Positions 16,508 through 24,442 of a stretch of DNA of 64,000 bases are shown here, piece by piece. The stretch is from NCBI GenBank assembly GCA_045614605.1, contig JAZLDH010000018.1, positions 62,001-126,000 of the forward strand, in the 5' to 3' direction. The notes below the pieces were generated by a model. It searched no databases and was not told the origin of the DNA. It was given only the letters and a program-made list of their open reading frames with translations. Both the position numbers and the translations under genes were made by a program. Position 1 is the first letter of the stretch. Each line of letters starts with the position of its first letter. Origin of the DNA: Onthomorpha sp937906975. Lineage in GTDB: Bacteria; Bacteroidota; Bacteroidia; Bacteroidales; P3.

Positions 16508-17293
16508 TTAGATAATGTATTTTTCTTTTAACTTAGAAATGATTAAGTCTGCTGCTTCTTCTGGTGATAAACCATCATGAACTTGACCTGCTGCTTTCAT
16601 TTCTTTTGCTCCTGCTTTTTTAACTTTTGTTGGAGAGCCTTTTAAACCAAGTTTTTCTTCGTTTACGTCAATTTTTTCTTCTGTCCAAATTTCTACTTCT
16701 TTATCCCAAGCCTCAACAATGCCCTTAACGCTCATATAACGTGGCTTAACAGCAGAAGCAAGACAAGTTAAAAGACAAGGACTTTCCACTTCAACGATTT
16801 GATAACCGTCTTCTAATTGTTTCTTTATTTGGAAAGTTTTTTTGCCATCAAACTTTAAGTCTTCTAAGTAACTAACTTGTGGAATGCCTAAGTGTTCTGC
16901 AATTTGCGGACCTACTTGTGCAGTATCTCCGTCTATGGCTTGACGACCTGCAAGAATTAAATCGTAATCTAAAACTCTTAAAGCTCCAGCCAAAGCATTA
17001 GAAGTTGCCAATGTGTCTGCACCTGCAAACTTACGGCTTGTTAAAAGAATTGCACGGTCAGCACCCATAGCAAATGCTTCTCTTAAAACAGCCTCTGCTT
17101 GTGGAGGTCCCATAGTTATAACAGTTACTTCTGCACCGTATTCTTCTTTTAATTGAAGCGCATATTCCAATCCGCCTTTATCATCTGGGTTGATAATAGA
17201 TGGAATACCGTCTCTGATAAGAGTTCCTGTCTTTGGGTCAAGTTTTACCTCAGTTGTATCAGGAACTTGCTTTATACAAACTACTATTTTCAT
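16508..17293 (-). CDS. etfB: Electron transfer flavoprotein, beta subunit
   Basis: 261 residues. MKIVVCIKQVPDTTEV at the start, GLEYALQLKE, ITMGPPQAEAVLREAFAMGAD, and LAGRQAIDGDTAQVGPQIAE, which is the nucleotide-binding (AMP or bifurcating FAD) segment. The residues resemble clostridial-type EtfB of butyryl-CoA dehydrogenase complexes more than the mitochondrial type, judged by eye. Lies 34 bases after the dehydrogenase gene. Confidence 0.96.
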   Translation of the reverse strand: MKIVVCIKQVPDTTEVKLDPKTGTLIRDGIPSIINPDDKGGLEYALQLKEEYGAEVTVITMGPPQAEAVLREAFAMGADRAILLTSRKFAGADTLATSNALAGALRVLDYDLILAGRQAIDGDTAQVGPQIAEHLGIPQVSYLEDLKFDGKKTFQIKKQLEDGYQIVEVESPCLLTCLASAVKPRYMSVKGIVEAWDKEVEIWTEEKIDVNEEKLGLKGSPTKVKKAGAKEMKAAGQVHDGLSPEEAADLIISKLKEKYII

Positions 17294-17327
17294 TGTTATC
17301 TTATTTTCTTATTATACTATATTAAAA

Positions 17328-18467
17328 TTATTTCAACAAAGCAGCAGCGATTACCATACGTTGAACTTCGCTTGTTCCTTCGTAGATTTCTGTAATCTTA
17401 GCATCTCTCATCATTCTTTCAACAGGATATTCTCTTGTGTAGCCATATCCACCGTGAAGTTGAACTGCCTTTGTTGTTACTTCCATTGCTGTTTGTGCTG
17501 CAAACAATTTAGCCATTGCAGCATCTTTTGAATATGGTAAACCATTGTCTTTTCTATACGCAGCGCTTCTTACTAAAAATCTTGCAGCGTTTACGTTAGT
17601 TTCCATTTCAGCTAATTGGAATTGTGTATTTTGGAATTGAGCGATTGCTCTACCAAATTGTTTTCTTTCCTTAGTATATTTTACAGTTTCGTCCATTGCA
17701 CCTTGTGCGATACCTAAAGCTTGAGATGCGATACCGATACGACCTCCGTCAAGCGTTTTCATAGCAATTCCGAAGCCTTTTCCTACTTTTCCAAGTAAGT
17801 TTTCTTTTGGTATGCGGCAGTTTTCAAATATCAACTCGCAAGTTGCAGAACCTCTAATACCAAGTTTCTTTTCTTTCTTACCGATAGAGAAACCAGGAGT
17901 ACCTTTTTCAACTATGAAAGCTGAGATTCCTTTGTTTCCAAGACTCTTATCAGTCATTGCAAACACGATATAAACGTGAGCATAACCAGCATTAGTGATG
18001 AAAATCTTGCTTCCGTTCAATACGTAAGCGTCATCTTCTTCAATAGCTGTTGTTTGTTGCATAGCAGCGTCAGTACCTGCGTTAGGCTCTGTAAGACCGA
18101 AAGCACCAATCCATTCACCGCTTGCAAGTTTTGGAAGATATTTTTGTTTTTGTTCCTCAGTTCCGTTTTCCATAATAGGAGCTATACACAAAGATGTGTG
18201 AGCCGAAACAACAACTCCTGTAGTAGCACAAACTCTTGAAAGTTCTTCTACTGCCATTGTGTACATTTGGTTTGTTCCACCTTGTCCGCCATATTCTTTT
18301 GGCACAGGAATACCCATTAAACCTATCTTTCCCATTTTTACAACAGTTTCTTCAGGGAAGCGTTCAAGGTCATCAATCTCTGCTGCCAAAGGCTTAACTT
18401 CGTTTTCTGCAAAATCCTTAATCATTTGCAAGAATAACTCTTCTTGTTTAGTTAAACTAAAATCCAT
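17328..18467 (-). CDS. Short-chain acyl-CoA dehydrogenase (butyryl-CoA dehydrogenase type)
   Basis: 379 residues, full length. Motifs: LTEPNAGTDAAMQQT and IFITNAGYAHVYIVF around the flavin, ERKQFGRAIAQFQNTQF, and QLHGGYGYTREYPVERMMRD followed by EIYEGTSEVQ, whose Glu is the catalytic base position of short-chain enzymes. FAD enzyme that interconverts butyryl-CoA and crotonyl-CoA or similar, using the ETF encoded just downstream. The operon begins at the promoter box 18525. Direction in vivo (fermentative reduction or oxidation) cannot be read from the sequence; no other beta-oxidation genes are in the window. Confidence 0.93.
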   Translation of the reverse strand: MDFSLTKQEELFLQMIKDFAENEVKPLAAEIDDLERFPEETVVKMGKIGLMGIPVPKEYGGQGGTNQMYTMAVEELSRVCATTGVVVSAHTSLCIAPIMENGTEEQKQKYLPKLASGEWIGAFGLTEPNAGTDAAMQQTTAIEEDDAYVLNGSKIFITNAGYAHVYIVFAMTDKSLGNKGISAFIVEKGTPGFSIGKKEKKLGIRGSATCELIFENCRIPKENLLGKVGKGFGIAMKTLDGGRIGIASQALGIAQGAMDETVKYTKERKQFGRAIAQFQNTQFQLAEMETNVNAARFLVRSAAYRKDNGLPYSKDAAMAKLFAAQTAMEVTTKAVQLHGGYGYTREYPVERMMRDAKITEIYEGTSEVQRMVIAAALLK

Positions 18468-18524
18468 ATCTTGTCAATGTGTTTATTATTTTACAAAATT
18501 TTGTTCTACTTCTTTTCAAAACTG

Positions 18525-18532
18525 CAAATATA
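18525..18532 (-). promoter_or_regulatory. -7 promoter box of the acyl-CoA dehydrogenase/ETF operon
   Basis: TATATTTG on the minus strand, 58 bases upstream of the ATG. Confidence 0.6.
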
Positions 18533-18559
18533 CAAAAAATAAATCAATTCGCAAGACAA

Positions 18560-18960
18560 GTTTACTTAATTCTCTCTTTCAAGTGGCGAAATATATACTT
18601 TTTTTTCCGCCACTTAACGCCCAAATACTCGCAAAATTTCAAACTCTTAATTTCTGATTTGTTTTTTTTGATTTATTTGCCCTTAATTAAAATTCACAAA
18701 ATCAAAGTCTTAAAGAAATAAGAGCCGATTTTGATGAAATAAACCTAAGAAAACGCCGTGTTTTTGCTTAGATTTAGAGAAATATTTTCAAAGAAAAATT
18801 CTACGTTTATCGTAAAAAAAATAATTTTTCCTAAGCAAAAAATTTTTTTCTTCCGAGAATATTTTTGTTAAGGTGCGATTTTGCTAAAATTTCACTCGAT
18901 TTTTGCTCAATTTTTTGAGAAAAATTTCAAACCAAGATTTGTAAAAATTTCTTTGTGCTT
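18560..18960. repeat. Long diverged intergenic repeat, copy A
   Basis: The 510-base gap 18468-18977 has no credible gene. Apart from the promoter it holds an AT-rich element of about 350-400 bases that shares colinear blocks with 36115-36480: ACTTAACGCCcAAATAC (18612-18628), ATTTCTGATT, AAATCAAAG-CTTAA, AAAATTTTTTT-TTCCGAGAA and TCGATTTTtGCtCAATTTT. It starts with a small hairpin, AAGTGGCG (18581) with CGCCACTT (18608). Blocks are separated by unrelated sequence of similar length, so the copies are old. No reading frame is conserved between them. Confidence 0.6.
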
Positions 18961-18977
18961 TTGAATAAAAAATTTAT

Positions 18978-19598
18978 CTAATAAACAAGATTTAATTCCT
19001 TTTGTAATAGTTCAAGAAATCTCGCACCATCACCTCCGTCCATTTGAACGTGATGAAATTGAAAAGAGATTGGAAGAAGGGTTTTAAAGAAATGTTTACG
19101 ATATTTACCCCACATAAGCATAGGATTTGTGAATTTATCGGTGTATTGATTTACTATGGAGTCGATTTCTGTTTGAATCATAGCAGAAGTCCCGATAATC
19201 ATATAATCTTCTAAGAAACTACTTTTGTTTTCCTTTATAGAAAGAGTTGTTAAGTGCGAGTAGTCTTTTAGAAATTGCTCTAAATCTTCACTCCAAGCAA
19301 TATCACAAGAATTTATTCCTCCTTTTTGATTGTTTACGATTACATTTATCGCAAGTTTATCATATTTGTATAGTTTTTCTTTTTCAACAAGTAGATAAAA
19401 CTCTTTAATTTGGCTTGCAGTTTTCCCTATACACCAACACAATAGTGCGTTAAAACTAATTTTATGTTTCTTGCTTGCTTTTAAAATCTTTGTAACATCA
19501 AAAGTCTTTGTTAGAGTTACCATCGGCATTGGCGAGGTAAGCCAAAGGTTAAAGGCTTCTGCACGAGAGGTGTCTTGTGGATTGATTTGTGTTTTCAT
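18978..19598 (-). CDS. CatA-like acyltransferase (chloramphenicol acetyltransferase fold)
   Basis: 206 residues, the usual length of type A chloramphenicol acetyltransferases. The catalytic His motif is near the C-terminus as QFHHVQMDGGDGARFL (HHxxxDG), and the N-terminus shows the family's MPMVTLTKTFDVT and SFNALLCWCIGKTAS segments. The sequence is well diverged from resistance enzymes and the gene sits in what looks like a metabolic/transport operon, so drug resistance is unlikely to be its native role; the natural acceptor is unknown. 14 bases after the ABC ATPase gene; last of the operon. Confidence 0.8.
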   Translation of the reverse strand: MKTQINPQDTSRAEAFNLWLTSPMPMVTLTKTFDVTKILKASKKHKISFNALLCWCIGKTASQIKEFYLLVEKEKLYKYDKLAINVIVNNQKGGINSCDIAWSEDLEQFLKDYSHLTTLSIKENKSSFLEDYMIIGTSAMIQTEIDSIVNQYTDKFTNPMLMWGKYRKHFFKTLLPISFQFHHVQMDGGDGARFLELLQKELNLVY

Positions 19599-19612
19599 AA
19601 TTTATATAAGTG

Positions 19613-20365
19613 TTATTGTATAATCTTTATCCAATTATCAACAATATCTACTTTTATTCCAAAATGTTTTGAGATATTTTCTTGTGTAAGGACTTGTTTG
19701 CTTTGACCGAAGGCAACCAAATCGCCTTTGTTAAGAAGAATTACTTCATCGCAATATTTCAATGCAAGGTTAAGGTCGTGAAGTATTATAAGTATTGTTG
19801 TGTTTGTATCTTTGTTGATTTTTTTTAGTAGGTTCATTATCTCGAATTGATGTCTTATGTCAAGGGCTGACACAGGCTCATCAAGCATTAACACAGGGGT
19901 TTGTTGCGAAAGGGCTCTTGCTATTATTAGTCTTTGAAATTCTCCTCCGCTTAGGTTTTGTGCATTCATATCTCTTAGGTGCCAAGTGTTTGTTAATAGC
20001 ATCGATTCTTTTACTATCGCTAAGTCTTCTTCGCTATCGGAATATAGTGGTTTTTGGTAAGGAATCCTTCCCATGAGTGCGAGTTGCAAAGCTGAGAAAT
20101 CAAACATTAGGTTTGTTTGTTGAGGCACTAATGCTATGGTTTGTGCGAGTTGTTTTGAGCTGTATTGATTTATGTCTTTTCCATCTAAGAAAATGGTTGA
20201 GTTTTTTACGGGATTGATTCTTGAAAGTGCCTTTAAAAGAGTACTTTTGCCCGAACCATTTGTTCCAAGTATGCCATAAATCTTGCCTTTCTCTATTTGG
20301 AAACTAATATTGTTTAGGATTTGTTTTTTTCCTATGGTGTAGGTTAGATTTTTTACTTGAATCAT
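19613..20365 (-). CDS. ABC transporter ATPase, iron-siderophore/cobalamin (FecE/BtuD) type
   Basis: 250 residues. Walker A GTNGSGKSTLL, Q-loop LVPQQT, signature LSGGEFQRLIIARAL, Walker B PVLMLDEPVSALD, H-loop ILHDLNLAL. The sequence type (KYCDEVILLNKGDLVAFG) is that of FecE/FhuC/BtuD subunits. Overlaps the permease gene by 4 bases. No periplasmic binding protein gene is adjacent, so that component must be encoded elsewhere. Confidence 0.93.
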   Translation of the reverse strand: MIQVKNLTYTIGKKQILNNISFQIEKGKIYGILGTNGSGKSTLLKALSRINPVKNSTIFLDGKDINQYSSKQLAQTIALVPQQTNLMFDFSALQLALMGRIPYQKPLYSDSEEDLAIVKESMLLTNTWHLRDMNAQNLSGGEFQRLIIARALSQQTPVLMLDEPVSALDIRHQFEIMNLLKKINKDTNTTILIILHDLNLALKYCDEVILLNKGDLVAFGQSKQVLTQENISKHFGIKVDIVDNWIKIIQ

Positions 20366-21384
20366 TGCTTTAAACGTTTTTTTGCGTTGAACAATAAGTA
20401 GATAAAAAATGGTGAGCCTATCAGTGCGGTTATGCTTCCAACGGGAATTTCTGCTGGTGGAATGAGTGTGCGTGAGATTATGTCGGAAGAAAGCATAAAT
20501 ATTATACCTCCAAGTATTGAAAAGGGAATCATGCGTCTGTTGTCTGAGCCTATGATTAGTCTTACTATGTGTGGGACTACTAAGCCTATGAATCCTATTA
20601 CTCCGCTTTCGCTTACAATTAAGGCTACCATAAGGGTGCAGATTAAAAGTATGATTCTTTTTGTGCGTTCAACGTTTACTCCAAGGGATTTGGCTGTTTG
20701 TGTGTCTATTAGCAAGGCGTTTAAAGCTCTTGCATTGTATGTGATACATAAAATGCCAATTACAACTGCTATGCTTACGCCAATGAGTGAGTGGTAGCTG
20801 ATATTTGAAAGCGAGCCCATAGTCCAAAAGACTATTTTTTCAATTTGCTCTTGGTTTAGCGTCATAAGAAGTGAGATAAAGGCTGAGGCAAGAAAATTTA
20901 TTGAGATTCCTGCAAGTAAAAGGGTGGTTGTGTGAATGCGATTGCCGTAAGAGGCTATTTTTATGATGATAAAAATGCTTAAAAAGGCAAAAATAAAACT
21001 CATTCCGCTGATTCCTAAAAATATATTCTCAAGTCCAAGTACTATTGCAAGGGTTGCTCCAAGCGATGCTCCTGAGCTGACTCCTAATATATAGGGGTCG
21101 CTTAGGGGATTGCGAAAAATGGATTGGAAAGCCAAGCCACAAACTGACAATCCTGCTCCTGCAAGAGTGGCAAATAAGGTTCTTGGTATTCTGATGTTAA
21201 AGATAATGTAGCGAACACCTTGATTGATTTGCTCGGCGTCTGTTGTGAAAAAAGGAGAGAGGAGAACTTTTATGGAATCACTAACACTTATACTTCCGCT
21301 TCCGACTATGCAACTAATAAACATTAGTATTAAGCATAGAAGTGCAAGAAGTATAAGTGTGAGATGAGTTTTTTTTTCTTTCAC
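20362..21384 (-). CDS. FecCD-family ABC permease
   Basis: 340 residues, about ten hydrophobic helices. Family motifs: RIPRTLFATLAGAGLSVCGLAFQ near the N-terminus, NPLSDPYILGVSSGASLGA, WTMGSL and the ATPase-coupling/late motif GFIGLVVPHIVRLIIG, then EIPVGSITALIGSPFF. Imports ferric siderophore, heme or cobalamin with the ATPase downstream. Its start directly abuts the SulP stop codon, so both belong to one transcript. Confidence 0.93.
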   Translation of the reverse strand: MKEKKTHLTLILLALLCLILMFISCIVGSGSISVSDSIKVLLSPFFTTDAEQINQGVRYIIFNIRIPRTLFATLAGAGLSVCGLAFQSIFRNPLSDPYILGVSSGASLGATLAIVLGLENIFLGISGMSFIFAFLSIFIIIKIASYGNRIHTTTLLLAGISINFLASAFISLLMTLNQEQIEKIVFWTMGSLSNISYHSLIGVSIAVVIGILCITYNARALNALLIDTQTAKSLGVNVERTKRIILLICTLMVALIVSESGVIGFIGLVVPHIVRLIIGSDNRRMIPFSILGGIIFMLSSDIISRTLIPPAEIPVGSITALIGSPFFIYLLFNAKKRLKQ

Positions 21385-23091
21385 TTATTGATTAGTGTTG
21401 TTTGTTAGTTCGTTTGCTTTGTCAAGTGCTTTAGATATGTGGTCAAAGATAAATTCTTTTCCAAGATAATCGGCAAATCCACTCTTATCTAACACTTTGT
21501 AAACTTCTTCTGTTACACCTGAAAGAATAATTTGTATCTTTTCGCTCTTGCTCTTATCACATAGACTTCTAAGGTTCTTTAATCCTGTTGAGTCTATGAA
21601 AGGTACTTTACGCATTCTGATAATTCTAACGGTAGGTTTATTCTTCTTGGTGCGATTTCCTACTTCGTCAAATTTGTTTGCAACTCCAAAGAAGAAAGGT
21701 CCGTCAATTTCGTAGATTTGTACTTGTTTGTTTACTTTTTCATAAACGCTGTCTGATTCAGAATCTTCTGTTCTTTGTAGTTCGTCTTCAATTACTTTGA
21801 TAGATGATGTTTCCATTACACGTTTTATGAATAATACGAAGGCAATCAATAGACCTATTTCAATAGCTATTGTAAGGTCAAAGATAACTGTTAGGAAGAA
21901 TGTTGTAAGAAGCACAACGACGTCGCTTTTTGGGTTTTTGAATATTGCTTTGAACGAACGCCATTCACTCATGTTATAGGCTACGACTACTAAAATACCT
22001 GCTAAGCATGCGAAAGGTATGTTTGCTGCAAGTGGCATTAAGAATAAGTAAATCAAAAGTAAGAATAAAGCGTGAATTATACCTGCAACCGGTGTGCGTC
22101 CTCCGTTGTTGATGTTCGCCATTGTACGTGCGATTGCTCCTGTTGCTGGAATACCTCCAAATAATGGAGAAACAAAGTTTGCAATTCCTTGTCCGATAAG
22201 TTCTGTGTTAGAATGGTGTTTTTTTCCTGTTGCACCATCTGCTACCATTGCGGAAAGTAAACTTTCAATTGCACAAAGGATTGCAATAGTAAATGCAGGT
22301 GAAATCAATCCCTTTATGCTTTCTATTGTTATTGCTGGAACTTCTGGTTGTGGCAACGCAGCTCCTCCGCTTAATTCTGGATAAACACTTCCTATTGTTG
22401 GGATTATTATTCCGTAGTTTTTAAGTATGATTGTTGCTATTGTACATACTATAATTGCAATTAAAGAACCTGGTATTACTTTTGTAACTTTGCTCCATAG
22501 GAATGAGATTGCAACAGTAAATACTGCCATTATTGTTACGATTGGATTGATTGTGTCAAAGTTTTGAAAGTAACAAATCCATTTTTCTATGAAATTGGCT
22601 GGTACTTCGCCTGCTATTGTCAATCCAAAGAAGTCTTTTATTTGTGTTGAAAAGATTGTGAGTGCAATACCTGAGGTAAATCCTACTATAATAGGATAAG
22701 GCATAAACTTAATTATATCTCCAAATTTCAAAACACCCATTAAAATAAGTAAAACCCCTGCAATACAAGTTGCAATGGCTAATCCGCTCGCTCCATATTC
22801 TGCTATAATTCCTGCAATGATTACAATAAATGCTCCTGTTGGCCCTCCAATTTGTACGTGTGAGCCTCCGAATATAGAGATTAAAGCTCCTGCAATAATA
22901 GCTGTTATTAATCCTTGTTGAGGACTTACTCCTGATGCAATACCAAAAGCAATAGCCAATGGGATTGCAACAACTCCAACTATTATACCTGCTGTTAAAT
23001 CTTTAATAAATAGTTCTTTTGAGTAGTTTCTCATTTTTATCATCTCAAAGAACTTAGGTCTGAAAATTTCATCTAAGTTAATTTTTTTCAT
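21385..23091 (-). CDS. SulP-family anion transporter with STAS domain
   Basis: 568 residues. N-terminal membrane part (about residues 30-410) with GIVVGVVAIPLAIAFGIASG and the QxGGPTGAFIVI loop; C-terminal STAS domain (about 440-560) with DGPFFFGVANKF and FIDSTGLKNL. The family carries sulfate, bicarbonate or dicarboxylates; substrate is not predictable. Lies 22 bases downstream of sdaA and abuts the FecCD permease. Confidence 0.92.
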   Translation of the reverse strand: MKKINLDEIFRPKFFEMIKMRNYSKELFIKDLTAGIIVGVVAIPLAIAFGIASGVSPQQGLITAIIAGALISIFGGSHVQIGGPTGAFIVIIAGIIAEYGASGLAIATCIAGVLLILMGVLKFGDIIKFMPYPIIVGFTSGIALTIFSTQIKDFFGLTIAGEVPANFIEKWICYFQNFDTINPIVTIMAVFTVAISFLWSKVTKVIPGSLIAIIVCTIATIILKNYGIIIPTIGSVYPELSGGAALPQPEVPAITIESIKGLISPAFTIAILCAIESLLSAMVADGATGKKHHSNTELIGQGIANFVSPLFGGIPATGAIARTMANINNGGRTPVAGIIHALFLLLIYLFLMPLAANIPFACLAGILVVVAYNMSEWRSFKAIFKNPKSDVVVLLTTFFLTVIFDLTIAIEIGLLIAFVLFIKRVMETSSIKVIEDELQRTEDSESDSVYEKVNKQVQIYEIDGPFFFGVANKFDEVGNRTKKNKPTVRIIRMRKVPFIDSTGLKNLRSLCDKSKSEKIQIILSGVTEEVYKVLDKSGFADYLGKEFIFDHISKALDKANELTNNTNQ

Positions 23092-23113
23092 TTATGTATT
23101 TGTTTTTATTTTC

Positions 23114-24328
23114 TTATAAACTACAAAATCCTTTTCCTACAACGGCTAATCCTCCTTCGGCTGTTTCTTTGTAAAGTGAAGGAAGGTCTTTGCCGGTTTG
23201 CTTCATTGTTTCTACAACTTTATCAAATGAAATGATATGTTTGCCATCTGACATCATGGCATAAAGGTTGGCATCTAAGGCTCTTAATGCTGCAAAGGCA
23301 TTTCTTTCAATGCAAGGAACTTGTACAAGACCGCATACAGGGTCACATGTTAATCCTAAGTGATGTTCAAGTCCTATTTCTGCAGCGTATTCGATTTGTT
23401 GTGGTGTTCCGCCAAAAAGTTGGTTCGCTGCTGCGGCTGCCATTGAGCATGCAGAGCCTACTTCTCCTTGACAGCCAACTTCTGCTCCTGAGATTGAGGC
23501 ATTGTATTTTATTACATTACCTATCAACCCTGCTGTCGCAAGTGAGCGTATGATTTGTTTTTCTGTAAATTCGTGTTCTGTATTTAGGTGATATAAAACG
23601 GCTGGAACTACTCCGCAAGAGCCACAAGTTGGTGCGGTTACTATCTTTCCGCCTGATGCGTTTTGCTCCGAAACTGCCAAAGCATAGGCTTGTACTAAGC
23701 ATCTGCCTTTTAAAGATGGCTTATAGCTTCTTGCTTTTGTGTAATATGACATTGCTTTTCTTCTTAAACGCAATCCTCCGGGTAATACGCCTTCTTCGTT
23801 TAGTCCGTCTTCAACAGATTTTTTCATTACTTGCATTACTTCCGATAAGTAATCCCAAATGTCGCTGTTTTCAAACTCTTGAACATATTCCCAAAAGGTT
23901 AATCCGCGTTCATCTATATATTGTAGTATTTCTGTTAAGTTATGATGTGGGTAAACTTCGGTTATTTCTAATCCTAACTTGGAATCTTCTTCTATTATTT
24001 TACCCCCTCCAATGCTATAAAAGGTTTGTTCGTTTAAGAGTTTGTTTTCTTCGTCAAAGGCTTGAAATAACATTGCGTTTGGATGAAGGTCTAAAAATAT
24101 ATCGCCTTTCCAATGTATTTTTGTGCGTTCTTGTCCTAATACTTCTAAGATTGCTTTGTCGGTTAAGTGTCCTTTGCCTGTTGCTGCTAAGGAACCGTAA
24201 AGTGTTATTTCAAAATGTTTTGCGTTTATATTCTTTTGTAAAAATATTTCAGAAGCTCGGCGTGGTGCCATCGTGTGAGAACTTGACGGTCCATAACCTA
24301 TTCTGAAAATTTCTCTTATACTTTCCAT
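23114..24328 (-). CDS. sdaA: L-serine ammonia-lyase, iron-sulfur dependent, single chain
   Basis: 404 residues with beta domain first, then alpha domain, in one polypeptide. GPSSSHTMAPRRA at the start, then APTCGSCGVVPAVL and HLGLTCDPVCGLVQVPCIERN, which supply the 4Fe-4S cysteines. Converts serine to pyruvate and ammonia. First gene of a run with SulP, the ABC importer and the CAT-like gene. Oxygen-labile Fe-S chemistry fits an anaerobic amino-acid fermenter. Confidence 0.95.
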   Translation of the reverse strand: MESIREIFRIGYGPSSSHTMAPRRASEIFLQKNINAKHFEITLYGSLAATGKGHLTDKAILEVLGQERTKIHWKGDIFLDLHPNAMLFQAFDEENKLLNEQTFYSIGGGKIIEEDSKLGLEITEVYPHHNLTEILQYIDERGLTFWEYVQEFENSDIWDYLSEVMQVMKKSVEDGLNEEGVLPGGLRLRRKAMSYYTKARSYKPSLKGRCLVQAYALAVSEQNASGGKIVTAPTCGSCGVVPAVLYHLNTEHEFTEKQIIRSLATAGLIGNVIKYNASISGAEVGCQGEVGSACSMAAAAANQLFGGTPQQIEYAAEIGLEHHLGLTCDPVCGLVQVPCIERNAFAALRALDANLYAMMSDGKHIISFDKVVETMKQTGKDLPSLYKETAEGGLAVVGKGFCSL

Positions 24329-24350
24329 TTATTCTTTTTAAATTTTTCTG

Positions 24351-24358
24351 CAAAATTA
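24351..24358 (-). promoter_or_regulatory. -7 promoter box of the sdaA operon
   Basis: TAATTTTG on the minus strand, 23 bases upstream of the sdaA ATG. Confidence 0.6.
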
Positions 24359-24400
24359 CATATTTTCTTAGGTTTATCAAGATAAGAGATAAATATTTCG

Positions 24401-24408
24401 TATCTTTG
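24401..24408 (+). promoter_or_regulatory. -7 promoter box of alaS
   Basis: TATCTTTG, 34 bases before the alaS ATG, divergent to the sdaA promoter. Confidence 0.65.
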
Positions 24409-24442
24409 CACGTTTTAATAACCGATTTAATACAATAGAATT

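Noticed and set aside
18259..18657. Plus-strand frame over the acyl-CoA dehydrogenase start and its promoter
   Set aside because: Antisense to a conserved N-terminus and runs into the noncoding repeat; no homology visible.
18978..19598. CAT-like gene considered as an acquired chloramphenicol resistance gene
   Set aside because: Well diverged from resistance enzymes, base composition like its neighbours, embedded in an operon, with no mobile element nearby.
23629..24306. 225-codon plus-strand frame opposite sdaA
   Set aside because: Leu/Arg-rich translation with no motif, entirely antisense to a well-supported enzyme gene.
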